From JACMNW01 sp031406155 (GTDB lineage: Bacteria; Pseudomonadota; Alphaproteobacteria; Rhodobacterales; Rhodobacteraceae): DNA of 64,000 nt. The notes under the pieces are model-generated. The model was given only the letters and a program-made list of their open reading frames with translations. It did no database searches and was not told the DNA's origin. The number at the start of each line of letters is the position of its first letter. Within the stretch, counting starts at the first letter, position 1. The stretch is from assembly GCA_031406155.1 (NCBI GenBank), contig JANOGW010000059.1:62001-126000 (forward strand), given 5' to 3'. Shown here piece by piece: positions 41,968 to 51,037 of this stretch. The position numbers were made by a program, and so were the translations under genes.

Positions 41968-44013
41968 ATGGCGGGCCTTGTTGCAGGCGTCGATGTTGGT
42001 GGAACATTTACAGATCTGGTGATCTTTGATCCGCAGACCGGGGCGGTTCGGCTGGCAAAGGTGCCGACCACGCTTGATCCAGCGGCTGGTGGGCAGTCGG
42101 CGGGCGTTTTGGCCGCGTTAGACACTGTTAAAGTCTCGCTGGACCAGATCGATCTGATCGTTCACGGCACCACGACCACCACGAATGCAGTGCTGGAACG
42201 CAAGCTGTGCCGCACCGGCATGATCACCACGGCGGGCTTTCGCGATGTGCTGGAACTGGGGCGCCGGACGCGGCCCAACCCGTACGGCATGACCGGGCGC
42301 TTTACCCCGATCATCCCGCGCGATCTGCGCCTTGAGGTGCCCGAACGGATGGATGCTCGGGGGCGGGTCGTCCTGCCGCTGGACGAAGATGCCTTGCGCG
42401 CGGCCATCAGAACCCTGATCGCACAGGGGTGCGAAAGTCTGGTCATTCATTTTCTGCACAGTTACGCCAACCCGGATCACGAAAGTCGCGCCGCCCGGAT
42501 TGCCGCTGATCTTTGGCCGACCCCCTACATCACGATGGGCCATGCCCTGCTGTCCGAATGCAGGGAATATGAGCGGGGCGTGACTGCGGCCGTCAACGCG
42601 TCGGTTCAGCCAATGCTGGAACGCTACATCGGTCGGTTGGCCGAAGGATTGGCCGCGCGCGGATATGCCCGCGATCTGCTGGTGATGAACGGCAATGGCG
42701 GCATGGTTTCGGCGGCACACGTATCGCGTGAAGCGGTCAAGACAGTGATGTCTGGGCCGGCGTCGGGGGTGATGGCGGCGGTTTACACCGGCCTTCGGGC
42801 GGGAATGCCCGATCTTGTGACCTATGATATGGGCGGCACGTCCACCGATGTGGCACTGATAAAGGGCGGTCTGGCCCCCGTTTCCAGCGAGATAGAGATC
42901 GAGTATGCCATGCCGATCCATGTGCCGATGGTGGATGTGCGTACTGTCGGCGCCGGTGGCGGGTCCATCGCGCGGGTTGATGCGGGGGGCATGCTGCGGG
43001 TTGGGCCGGAAAGTGCCGGCTCACACCCCGGACCGGTTTGTTATGGGCTAGGCGGCACGCGGGTGACGATTTCAGACGCGAATCTGTTGCTGGGGCGGTT
43101 GCCTGCGGAACGCTTCGGGCAGGCCGCAGATGCTGCACGGGCCGCAATGCAAGATCAGATTGCCACGCCTTTGGGGCTATCGGTCGAAGCGGCGGCAGAG
43201 GCCGTGATACGGGTGGCAAATGCCCATATGGGTGGAGCGATCCGAATGGTTTCCATCTCTATGGGGGCTGATCCGCGCGATTTTGCGCTGTTTGCCTTCG
43301 GCGGGGCGGGGCCGCTGCATGCGGCAGCACTGGCGCGCGAACTGGCCATTCCACGCGTTCTGGTGCCGGCAAGGCCAGGTATCACCAATGCTCTGGGATG
43401 CGTGGTGGCCGATCTGCGGCATGATTTCGTACGGTCCGTGAACCAACCTCTCGACAGTGTCGATCTGCGGCGGGTGCATCAAATATTTGCAGATCACGCG
43501 GCAGAGGGGCGGGCCTTGATTGCGGCTGAAAAGCTGCGCCTTCGCGGGGTCGTGGTACAGTATTCCTGTGATATGCAATTCGTTGGGCAGACGCACCTGT
43601 TGCGCATCACCCTGCCGGATGGAACGCCCCGCCGCGAAACGCTGCAATTCTTGTTCGAGGCGGCCTATCACGACCGGTTTCATGTCGATCTGCCTGACAT
43701 CCGCGCCAATCTGATGAACCTGAATGTCTCGGTCATCGGCAAACGGCCAGAGGTTGATCTTTCGCGCCTGATCGATCCTGCGGGCCGGCGTGCCACCGTT
43801 AGGGATGCCCAAAAAGGCCAGCGTAGTGTCTATTTTGGTGCCTGGGTGGACACGCCTGTGTATTGGCGTGATTACCTGCCATTGGATGCGGCGCTGACCG
43901 GGCCCGCGATTGTCGAACAGATGGATACGACAATCGTGGTGGAACCGGGCGACAGGGTATCCAGCGATGCAGATGGCAATCTGATCGTCACGATTGGGGG
44001 CACAGATGCTTGA
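41968..44013 (+). CDS. hyuA: Hydantoinase/5-oxoprolinase subunit A (HyuA)
   Basis: With the ATG at 41968 the protein has 681 residues. It has the acetate-kinase/actin-like ATP-binding opening GVDVGGTFTDLVIFD, a second phosphate motif VTYDMGGTSTDVALI and the C-terminal hydantoinase A region. HyuA and HyuB together hydrolyse cyclic amides (N-methylhydantoin, 5-oxoproline and relatives) using ATP. In this operon a lactam made by ring hydroxylation and reduction is the likely substrate. It overlaps hyuB by 8 bp. Confidence 0.93.
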   Translation: MAGLVAGVDVGGTFTDLVIFDPQTGAVRLAKVPTTLDPAAGGQSAGVLAALDTVKVSLDQIDLIVHGTTTTTNAVLERKLCRTGMITTAGFRDVLELGRRTRPNPYGMTGRFTPIIPRDLRLEVPERMDARGRVVLPLDEDALRAAIRTLIAQGCESLVIHFLHSYANPDHESRAARIAADLWPTPYITMGHALLSECREYERGVTAAVNASVQPMLERYIGRLAEGLAARGYARDLLVMNGNGGMVSAAHVSREAVKTVMSGPASGVMAAVYTGLRAGMPDLVTYDMGGTSTDVALIKGGLAPVSSEIEIEYAMPIHVPMVDVRTVGAGGGSIARVDAGGMLRVGPESAGSHPGPVCYGLGGTRVTISDANLLLGRLPAERFGQAADAARAAMQDQIATPLGLSVEAAAEAVIRVANAHMGGAIRMVSISMGADPRDFALFAFGGAGPLHAAALARELAIPRVLVPARPGITNALGCVVADLRHDFVRSVNQPLDSVDLRRVHQIFADHAAEGRALIAAEKLRLRGVVVQYSCDMQFVGQTHLLRITLPDGTPRRETLQFLFEAAYHDRFHVDLPDIRANLMNLNVSVIGKRPEVDLSRLIDPAGRRATVRDAQKGQRSVYFGAWVDTPVYWRDYLPLDAALTGPAIVEQMDTTIVVEPGDRVSSDADGNLIVTIGGTDA

Positions 44014-45685
44014 TCCCGTCACCCTTGCAGTCATTCAGGCCAGTTTGCAGCAGGTTTGCGATGAAATGGACCTGACCTTTTCACGCGCCGCTTTTTCGCC
44101 GGTAATCGCAGAGGCTGACGATCGCTCTGACGGCATCTATGCCGCCGAGGATGGTGCGTTGATCGCACAAGGGGCCCGTGGTTTGCCGGTGTTTGTCGGC
44201 ACCATGCAGTTTTCGACGCGCCATATCGTTCAACGTATCGCGGCGGGCGTGACAGCGCGGCCGGAACCCGGCGACATTTATATCGTCAACGATCCCTACC
44301 TTGGTGGCACGCATCTGATGGATGTGCGCTTTGCGATGCCGTTCTATCGCCATAACAGGGTCTATTGCTGGCTTTCGAACACTGGCCATTGGCCCGATAC
44401 CGGCGGTTCGGTTCCAGGTGGGTTTTCGGCCAGCGCAACAAGTGCAGAACAAGAAGGCCTACGCCTGCCGCCGGTAAAACTGTTCAAGCGCGGCGTCATG
44501 GATACCGAGATTTATCAGATCATCTGTTCCAACATCCGGGTGTCGGAACAGCGCATCGGCGATGTGAAGGCGCAAGCCTCGGCTTTGCTGGTCGGATCGC
44601 AGCGGTTGACCGCCCTGCTGGATCGCTACGGCGATGACACTGTGACCTGCGCGATTGCCGAAATGAGGGCACTGGCGGCGCGGCAGATGCGGGCAAACAT
44701 CGGGCTTATACCGCCGGGTAGATATACCGCGCGCGCCTATGTCGACAGCGATGGCGTGGTGAATGAACCGTTGACGATTGCGCTGACGGTAACGCGCCAT
44801 GATGATCGGCTGACGTTCGATTTCGCCGGATCATCGCCGCCCTGCATGGGGCCAATGAATTCGGTTCGGGCAACCACCTTGTCATCGGTGTATCTGGCGA
44901 TGCGGCATATTTTCCCGGACGTGCCGATGTCTGCAGGCGCGTTCGAACCGCTTGAAATCACCGGCATCGAAGGCACGTTTCTGGACGCGAAATATCCGCG
45001 CCCGGTGTCGGGATGTGCGGCAGAGGTCAGTCAACGCATCGCCGAGGCGGTTTTTGCCGCACTTGTGCAGGCGCTGCCGGACCGCGTGACCGCATCGCCA
45101 GCGGGAACGTCCGGCAATTTCTGCCTTGGCGGGTACGATCCCGAACGCGGGCGTGACTATGTGATGTACCAGATCTCGGGCGGCGGATATGGTGGCAATG
45201 CCGATCATGACGGGCTCAGCAACGGCTGTTCGACCATCGGCATTTCAAAAGCCCCGCCGGTTGAGATTATGGAGCAGAACTTTCCCGTCCTTTATCGCCG
45301 TTATGCTCTACATGAAGGATCAGGTGGCGCGGGGCATCATCGTGGCGGCTTTGGCGTTGACTACGAGATTGAGTTGCTGCGCGGCACAGCACGGGCCAGT
45401 TTCGTGATGGACCACGGCCGGACCGGACCGCAAGGCGCGTGGGGCGGCAGCGATGGCGGTTTGAACCGGGTCGAGATCACGCGCGGTGCTGTGGTGATGG
45501 TGCCCGAGCATCTGTCAAAAGCGCAAGATATCGCGCTGTCGCCAGGCGACCGGGTGCGCGTGCGAACCCCCGGGGGAGGCGGCTATGGCGACCCGGCCAA
45601 ACGGCCACCAGCCGCAATTGCCGAAGATGTGCGGCTTGGGCGCTATAGCGAGGCTGAGGCGCACAAGGCCTTTGGCAAATCGTAG
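44006..45685 (+). CDS. hyuB: Hydantoinase/5-oxoprolinase subunit B (HyuB)
   Basis: With the ATG at 44006 the protein has 559 residues, the usual size for HyuB. The start DPVTLAVIQASLQQVCDEM and internal NDPYLGGTHLMDV are diagnostic, and the C-terminus has the Gly-rich RTPGGGGYGDPAKR. It is the catalytic partner of HyuA in ATP-dependent cyclic-amide opening. It is the last gene of the 29.6-45.7 kb operon and converges on the RND gene with an 18-bp gap. Confidence 0.94.
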   Translation: MLDPVTLAVIQASLQQVCDEMDLTFSRAAFSPVIAEADDRSDGIYAAEDGALIAQGARGLPVFVGTMQFSTRHIVQRIAAGVTARPEPGDIYIVNDPYLGGTHLMDVRFAMPFYRHNRVYCWLSNTGHWPDTGGSVPGGFSASATSAEQEGLRLPPVKLFKRGVMDTEIYQIICSNIRVSEQRIGDVKAQASALLVGSQRLTALLDRYGDDTVTCAIAEMRALAARQMRANIGLIPPGRYTARAYVDSDGVVNEPLTIALTVTRHDDRLTFDFAGSSPPCMGPMNSVRATTLSSVYLAMRHIFPDVPMSAGAFEPLEITGIEGTFLDAKYPRPVSGCAAEVSQRIAEAVFAALVQALPDRVTASPAGTSGNFCLGGYDPERGRDYVMYQISGGGYGGNADHDGLSNGCSTIGISKAPPVEIMEQNFPVLYRRYALHEGSGGAGHHRGGFGVDYEIELLRGTARASFVMDHGRTGPQGAWGGSDGGLNRVEITRGAVVMVPEHLSKAQDIALSPGDRVRVRTPGGGGYGDPAKRPPAAIAEDVRLGRYSEAEAHKAFGKS

Positions 45686-45703
45686 CGCCGCTTTGGGCCA
45701 GCG

Positions 45704-48700
45704 CTACTCGGCCACATGCAAGCTGCTGGGTTTGCGGATTTTCGGGGCCAGCATCGCCTCCAGACCCGTGATACGGTTTTCAAGATCAGATAGTTCTGCG
45801 CGGCCATCGGCGATGCGTTGGGCCAGAACGGCGGCCTCTGGTGCCTCTGGTTCGCCTTCTTTCTGGCCGACCATGTTTCTGAAAATCCTGCCGATAAGCC
45901 GCGAAAGATCATCCATGATCAGGTAGAATGACGGCACAATCACCAAGCTTAGCACCGTTGACACGATGATCCCGCCGATCACGGCAATCGCCATCGGGGC
46001 GCGGAACGACCCGCCTTCGCCTGCCCCCATGGCAGACGGCAACATGCCCGCCGACATCGCGATAGACGTCATTACGATAGGCCGCGCACGTTTGTGGCCC
46101 GCCTCCATCACCGCCTCGATCCGGCCCATGCCTTGCCGGGTCATCTCGATGGCAAAATCGATCAGCAGGATGGCGTTCTTGGTGACGATCCCCATCAGCA
46201 TCAGAATGCCGATCAGCACCGGCATCGACACCGCATTGCCGGTGATGATCAGTGCGGCAGCAACCCCGCCGATCGCCAATGGCAGCGAGAACAGGATGGT
46301 GAACGGTTGCAGCACCGACTTGAACAGCAAGATCAGCACGGTCAGCACCAACATCAGGCCAAAGATCATCGCATTGCCAAAGCTCTGGTTCAGTTCGGCT
46401 TGAATCTCGGCATCGCCAGCCTCGGCCACCCGAACCGACGGCGGCAGTTTGACGCTGTCAGTGATTTCCTTGAAACGTGCCGTCGCCGTGCCAAGTGCCA
46501 CACCCACAGGCAGGTTGGCTCCAATCGTGGCGCGGCGTTCGCGGTTAAGACGGTCAACCACGCTGGGGCCTTCGGCGATGGTAATTTCGGCCACTGACGA
46601 TAGCGGAACCGTCGCCCCGGATGCCGTGATCACCCGCAACGCCGCCAGCCGCCCCAGATCGGCGCGCGCGGCATCATTGAGGCGCACGCGCACCGGAATT
46701 TGCCGGTTATCCAACGATATCTTGGCAAGTGCGGCGTCAATGTCGCCAATCGTGGCCACGCGAACGACAGCGGCGATCTGCTGTGCGGTCACACCAAGGC
46801 GGGCCGCTTCCTCTGCACGCGGCGTGATCTGCACCTCGGGCCGGGGCAGTGCACCCGTCGCCGCCACGCCGGCCAGCAGCGGATCGCCGCGCAGGGCCGC
46901 CTCCAGCAGGCCAACCGCGACATTCAGATCGACTTCGTTTGATGACAGGATCGAGAACGAGATATCGCGCTCGCCTCTGTCGTTCAGCTTGAAGGCACGC
47001 ACATCGGGCACATCTGCCAGCAACGCAAAGATGTTCGCCTCGATCTGATTTTGCGGAACCTCGCGGCCTTTGCTTTCGTATTTCGGAAGATATGGGCCGA
47101 TCAGCGGGATGGACTGGCCGATTTTGCTAAATTTGTGGACCAGCGAATGATCCAGCTTGCCAAGCAGTACCGTCACACTTGCGCGCCGAATGTCACGCTC
47201 GCCAGTGGGTGAACTGCCGCCCAACACGAACACGTTTTCAACGCCGTCCAGATCCTTGATCTTGTCGACGATTGTCTTGGTGGTGGTGTCGGTATCGGCA
47301 AGCGTCGATCCGGGCGGCAATTCCACGGAAATCGCAATACGGCTGACATCTTCCGGCGGGATGAAACTGCCGGGGATCTGCACCATGAAGTAGATCGAGA
47401 CGGCCAGAACACCAAGTGCCGCAACAAGGGTCAGGTAATACTTGCCCAGCTTCAGGCCGAACGGCAATCTGACGGTGCGGATGCTGGCGCGGATGAACCA
47501 CAGATAGCTTCGCATGATCCAGCCATCTTTCTGGTGCTCTTCATGCGCGTCCTTGCTGCGCATCAGATAGGCCGCCATCATCGGCGTGATCAGACGCGCA
47601 ACCAGCAGGCTGAACAACACGGCAATCGCCACTGTCAGACCGAACTGTCGGAAATACTGACCCGGAATACCCGGCATGAACGACACCGGCACAAAGACCG
47701 CGACAATGGTGAAGGTGGTGGCGATAACGGCAAGGCCGATCTCGTCTGCCGCCTCGATTGACGCGCGATAAGGGGTCTTGCCCATGCGTATGTGCCGGGC
47801 GATATTTTCTATTTCGACAATCGCGTCATCCACAAGAATACCGGTGGCCAGCGTGATGGCCAGAAAACTGATCAGGTTCAGCGAAAAGCCAAGCAGATCC
47901 ATCACCCAGAAAGTTGGCACGGCAGACAGCGGCAAGGCCACCGCGGCAATCAACGTCGCGCGCCAGTTCTTCAGGAACGCCAGCACCACCAGAACCGCTA
48001 GGATGGCACCTTCGACAAGGGTTGTAAGCGCGGCTTCATAATTGCCGTAGGTATAAAAGACCGTGTCATCAACCGGTGTGATGGCAACCTCGGGGTAGGT
48101 TGTCCTGATCTCGGCCAGCGATGCGTTCACCACTTCGGCGACCGAAACTTCGGATGCGCCTTTCGCGCGGAAAACGGCCATGGTCACGACCTGCTCACCG
48201 TTGTAGCGCGAAAAGGACCGCAATTCCTCGAACGTATCCAGCACCGTGCCAAGATCGGAAAGCCGCACAAAGCGGCCCGACGGTAGCGCAATCGTCGTAC
48301 TTGCCAGACCCTCCACCGTAGCCGCGTCGCCAAGCGTGCGGATCGCCTGCTCGCCAGTGCCAATCTCGCTGCGGCCAGCACCTTGGTTGGTGTTCGTGGC
48401 GCTTAATTGCGCGCTGACGGCCTGCGCGGTGATACCAAAGCTGTCAAGTCGCACAGGATCAAGTTCGACCCTGATTTCGCGGTCTGCCCCGCCGTAGCGA
48501 TCAACCCGGCCAACGCCCGGCCGGCCCTGCAACTTGCGGGTGATCTTGTCATCAACAAACCATGACAATTCTTCGATAGACATGCTGGGTGCGGACACGG
48601 CGAACGACATGATCGCCTGCCCTTCGACATCTATCCGCGTGACAATCGGCGTCTCGATGCCACCCGGCAGATCGCCTTGAATCTGGTCAATCGCGTCTTT

Positions 48701-49024
48701 TGCGTCTTGCACGGCCTTTTCGGTCGGCACTTCCATGACAAATTCGGCAGCGGTGGTCGACACTCCGTCCGTCACCGTTGAAATCACATTCTTGACGCCG
48801 GTGATGCCGGCAAGCGCATCTTCGATCTTCTTGGTGACCTGCGCCTCGAGTTCGGTGGGCGCAGCCCCGGATTGGGCAACTGTCACCGCCACCAATGGCA
48901 CATCGATATTAGGAAAACGGGTGATCGGCATGGCGACAAACGACTGCCAGCCAAGCACCATAAGCATCACGAACGCCAGTATCGGCGCTATCGGATTGCG
49001 AATCGACCAAGCAGAGAAATTCAT
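45704..49024 (-). CDS. RND-family efflux transporter permease (AcrB/MdtB-like)
   Basis: This 1106-residue inner-membrane pump has the duplicated RND layout: TM1 near FLAFVMLMVLGW-type residues, large periplasmic loops, and the proton-relay Asp pair in LATGILVDDAIVEIENIA. A second half ends with LLIDFAIEMTRQGMGR and GGIIVSTVLSLVIVPSFYLI. A cytoplasmic C-terminal extension (about residues 1055-1106) is charged and coiled-coil-like (RIADGRAELSDLENRI). It would expel drugs or other toxic compounds with the adaptor upstream. No outer-membrane TolC-like gene is adjacent. Confidence 0.95.
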   Translation of the reverse strand: MNFSAWSIRNPIAPILAFVMLMVLGWQSFVAMPITRFPNIDVPLVAVTVAQSGAAPTELEAQVTKKIEDALAGITGVKNVISTVTDGVSTTAAEFVMEVPTEKAVQDAKDAIDQIQGDLPGGIETPIVTRIDVEGQAIMSFAVSAPSMSIEELSWFVDDKITRKLQGRPGVGRVDRYGGADREIRVELDPVRLDSFGITAQAVSAQLSATNTNQGAGRSEIGTGEQAIRTLGDAATVEGLASTTIALPSGRFVRLSDLGTVLDTFEELRSFSRYNGEQVVTMAVFRAKGASEVSVAEVVNASLAEIRTTYPEVAITPVDDTVFYTYGNYEAALTTLVEGAILAVLVVLAFLKNWRATLIAAVALPLSAVPTFWVMDLLGFSLNLISFLAITLATGILVDDAIVEIENIARHIRMGKTPYRASIEAADEIGLAVIATTFTIVAVFVPVSFMPGIPGQYFRQFGLTVAIAVLFSLLVARLITPMMAAYLMRSKDAHEEHQKDGWIMRSYLWFIRASIRTVRLPFGLKLGKYYLTLVAALGVLAVSIYFMVQIPGSFIPPEDVSRIAISVELPPGSTLADTDTTTKTIVDKIKDLDGVENVFVLGGSSPTGERDIRRASVTVLLGKLDHSLVHKFSKIGQSIPLIGPYLPKYESKGREVPQNQIEANIFALLADVPDVRAFKLNDRGERDISFSILSSNEVDLNVAVGLLEAALRGDPLLAGVAATGALPRPEVQITPRAEEAARLGVTAQQIAAVVRVATIGDIDAALAKISLDNRQIPVRVRLNDAARADLGRLAALRVITASGATVPLSSVAEITIAEGPSVVDRLNRERRATIGANLPVGVALGTATARFKEITDSVKLPPSVRVAEAGDAEIQAELNQSFGNAMIFGLMLVLTVLILLFKSVLQPFTILFSLPLAIGGVAAALIITGNAVSMPVLIGILMLMGIVTKNAILLIDFAIEMTRQGMGRIEAVMEAGHKRARPIVMTSIAMSAGMLPSAMGAGEGGSFRAPMAIAVIGGIIVSTVLSLVIVPSFYLIMDDLSRLIGRIFRNMVGQKEGEPEAPEAAVLAQRIADGRAELSDLENRITGLEAMLAPKIRKPSSLHVAE

Positions 49025-49036
49025 CGCAAAATGCCT

Positions 49037-50218
49037 CTAGTTTGTTTCAATCTGCGCCAGAACCGGATTGATCCGGTCTCCGTCGCGCACGAAGGCCGCA
49101 GCCTTGGTAACAATCAAATCACCGGGTACCACACCGGAAACAATTTCCACTAAACCGCCGTCACGAATGCCGGTTTCGACGGCAACCCGTTCGACCAGCC
49201 CATCGCGCACACGCATGACGCTGGCCCCGTCGGCGGTCGATCCGATTGCAGTGATTGGAACAGCAATCGTCCGGCTTTCGGTAACAAGAATGGTGGCATC
49301 AACGAACATGCCAGACCGCATCAGGTTCGCCTGATCCAGGCTGATCCGCACTTTTCCCAGACGTGAAACAGCATCGATCGCCGGTTCGACAAGGCGGACT
49401 GTGCCTTTCATCGGTTCGCGTGAGCCGACCGACACCAGTTGCGCCGTCTGACCCTTGGCAAGGCGGGCTAGATCGGCCTCGGCCACATCGGCGTGCAATT
49501 CCAGTGCGCTGTCGCGGATCAGTTTGAACATCGCGGGCCCCGCCGCCGACGCAATGCCGCCGACAACGGCGTTGCGTTCAATGATCTTGCCTGCAAGCGG
49601 CGCGACCACTTTGGTGCGCGTCATTTGCAGTTTGACATTGGCCAGTTGCGCCTCGGCGAGCGCAAGTTGCGCGCGGGCCGCCTCCAGCGTTTGTGCGGCA
49701 ACGGTGACGCGCGCGGTTGCAGAAATGGCATTGGCATTGGCCTGATCCGCTGCCGCCTGCGAAACCGTGCCTTGTGCCTTCAACTTGGCTGTCCGGGTAC
49801 TGACGCGCTGCGCCTCATCAGCGGCGGCGCGCGCTTCGATCTGTTGCGCTTCGACCTGTGCGATGGTTGCGCGCGCAGATGCGAGTGACGCATTGAACTG
49901 GCTCTCTTGTAGCGCAAGAGTGCTTATCGACAGCGTCGCCAGAACCTGCCCCGCAACCACCGTGTCACCGACATCGGCCTCCAGCGTTTCGATCGGCTGG
50001 CCTTCGATCAAAGGCTGCACCTGAACTTCCTCCAGCGGGGCTATCAGGCCCGATGCAAGCACGTTGTCGCGGAGCACCTCAAGAGCCACCGGCGACACCG
50101 TTATCGCCGGCAGTGCCACGGCGTTGGGTGCCACTTCGGCGGTTTCCGAATGGGCAACCAGTGCCGCAATCAAGCTGACAGCCAGCACGGAAGAAAGAAG
50201 CATGCGTTGGATCGGCAT
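49037..50218 (-). CDS. RND efflux periplasmic adaptor (membrane fusion protein)
   Basis: This 393-residue protein has an N-terminal signal or anchor (LLSSVLAVSLIAALVAH, no lipobox). A lipoyl-like domain is split around a long alpha-hairpin (about residues 100-190, Ala/Gln-rich heptads such as LQESQFNASLASARATIAQV), followed by beta-barrel and membrane-proximal domains. It links the RND pump to an outer-membrane channel. It starts 4 bp after the tetR stop and ends 12 bp before the pump gene, so all three are cotranscribed. Confidence 0.93.
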   Translation of the reverse strand: MPIQRMLLSSVLAVSLIAALVAHSETAEVAPNAVALPAITVSPVALEVLRDNVLASGLIAPLEEVQVQPLIEGQPIETLEADVGDTVVAGQVLATLSISTLALQESQFNASLASARATIAQVEAQQIEARAAADEAQRVSTRTAKLKAQGTVSQAAADQANANAISATARVTVAAQTLEAARAQLALAEAQLANVKLQMTRTKVVAPLAGKIIERNAVVGGIASAAGPAMFKLIRDSALELHADVAEADLARLAKGQTAQLVSVGSREPMKGTVRLVEPAIDAVSRLGKVRISLDQANLMRSGMFVDATILVTESRTIAVPITAIGSTADGASVMRVRDGLVERVAVETGIRDGGLVEIVSGVVPGDLIVTKAAAFVRDGDRINPVLAQIETN

Positions 50219-50222
50219 CGGT

Positions 50223-50834
50223 TCAGCCCTTCAGCGTCGTCTGAGGAATTTCGTCAAGCGTCTGATTTATCGTACGTAAAACAAGCGCGGTAAGCTGGGC
50301 GTGCTGCTGCCCCGATGCGCAGGCCTGCATCGCACTTGCCTTGATCATCAGGATGACAAGCGAGGCATGACCGGAATAAAGCTCAATCGTCGTTGCCATG
50401 CTTAGGCCACTGGTGATGGAAAACACGGTCATCAGGTACCGGGTCAGATCAATCTCCATCCGGCCGACAATCGCAGCGATTTCTGGTTTCCGCAGGGCGA
50501 CAGCCGTGATTTCGGCCCAAAGCTGGCCATCCTGATTGCAAAGGTTGTCTTCAACATGCCGCCTGATGGTCATACGCAGGGTCAGCATCGGGTCAGCAGA
50601 ACCGATGATGACGGAAAAATCGCGCTCGATCGCTGCTAGATCACCGGTGATGATCGCTTCGACAATCGCCGCTTTGGAGGGAAAATAGCGGTAGAAATTG
50701 CCAACGCTCATCCCGGCTTCGCGCGCCAAATCCTGCATGGAAGCGCCATCGAAGCCCTTTTCCATGAAGGCGCGTCGGATCGACGCCAAGATCACGGCGC
50801 TGCGAAGATCAGAAGGAGGTGCGGACACCGTCAT
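50223..50834 (-). CDS. TetR/AcrR-family repressor of the RND efflux operon
   Basis: This 203-residue regulator has the N-terminal helix-turn-helix GASMQDLAREAGMSVGNFYRYF at about residues 29-50 (only its core is quoted by family) and a ligand-binding helical C-terminal domain. It is the first gene of the tetR-adaptor-pump operon, with a perfect palindrome 55-70 bp upstream of the start. No ribosome-binding site precedes the ATG, which sits inside TTTACGTAAATG. Autoregulation is strongly suggested. Confidence 0.9.
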   Translation of the reverse strand: MTVSAPPSDLRSAVILASIRRAFMEKGFDGASMQDLAREAGMSVGNFYRYFPSKAAIVEAIITGDLAAIERDFSVIIGSADPMLTLRMTIRRHVEDNLCNQDGQLWAEITAVALRKPEIAAIVGRMEIDLTRYLMTVFSITSGLSMATTIELYSGHASLVILMIKASAMQACASGQQHAQLTALVLRTINQTLDEIPQTTLKG

Positions 50835-50888
50835 TTACGTAAAGTCCCACTTGCGGCTTGCGCTGCGAAGTTGGCTGCAGCGCAGAAA

Positions 50889-50904
50889 GAATGAACGTTC
50901 ATTC
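50889..50904. promoter_or_regulatory. Perfect palindromic operator for the TetR regulator
   Basis: GAATGAACGTTCATTC is identical to its reverse complement over 16 bp, a typical TetR/AcrR site. It lies directly downstream of the candidate -10 of the leftward promoter, so binding would block transcription initiation. Confidence 0.85.
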
Positions 50905-50907
50905 ACG

Positions 50908-50936
50908 GTAATTGGGAAGAGTGACGCAAAGGTCAA
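50908..50936 (-). promoter_or_regulatory. Candidate promoter of the tetR-RND operon
   Basis: On the - strand, TTGACC (50936-50931) and a weak -10 AATTAC (50913-50908) are 17 bp apart. The predicted start near 50901 falls inside the palindrome at 50889-50904. The rest of the 203-bp gap to 51037 shows no gene. Confidence 0.45.
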
Positions 50937-51037
50937 GTGGCGGGCTGTCACATCGACCAGATATCCACAGGGATTTCGACGAGCTTTCGCTTTTTGCAAC
51001 GCCCGCCGCTCAATAATTGTGCAGATCTAGCCGCTGA

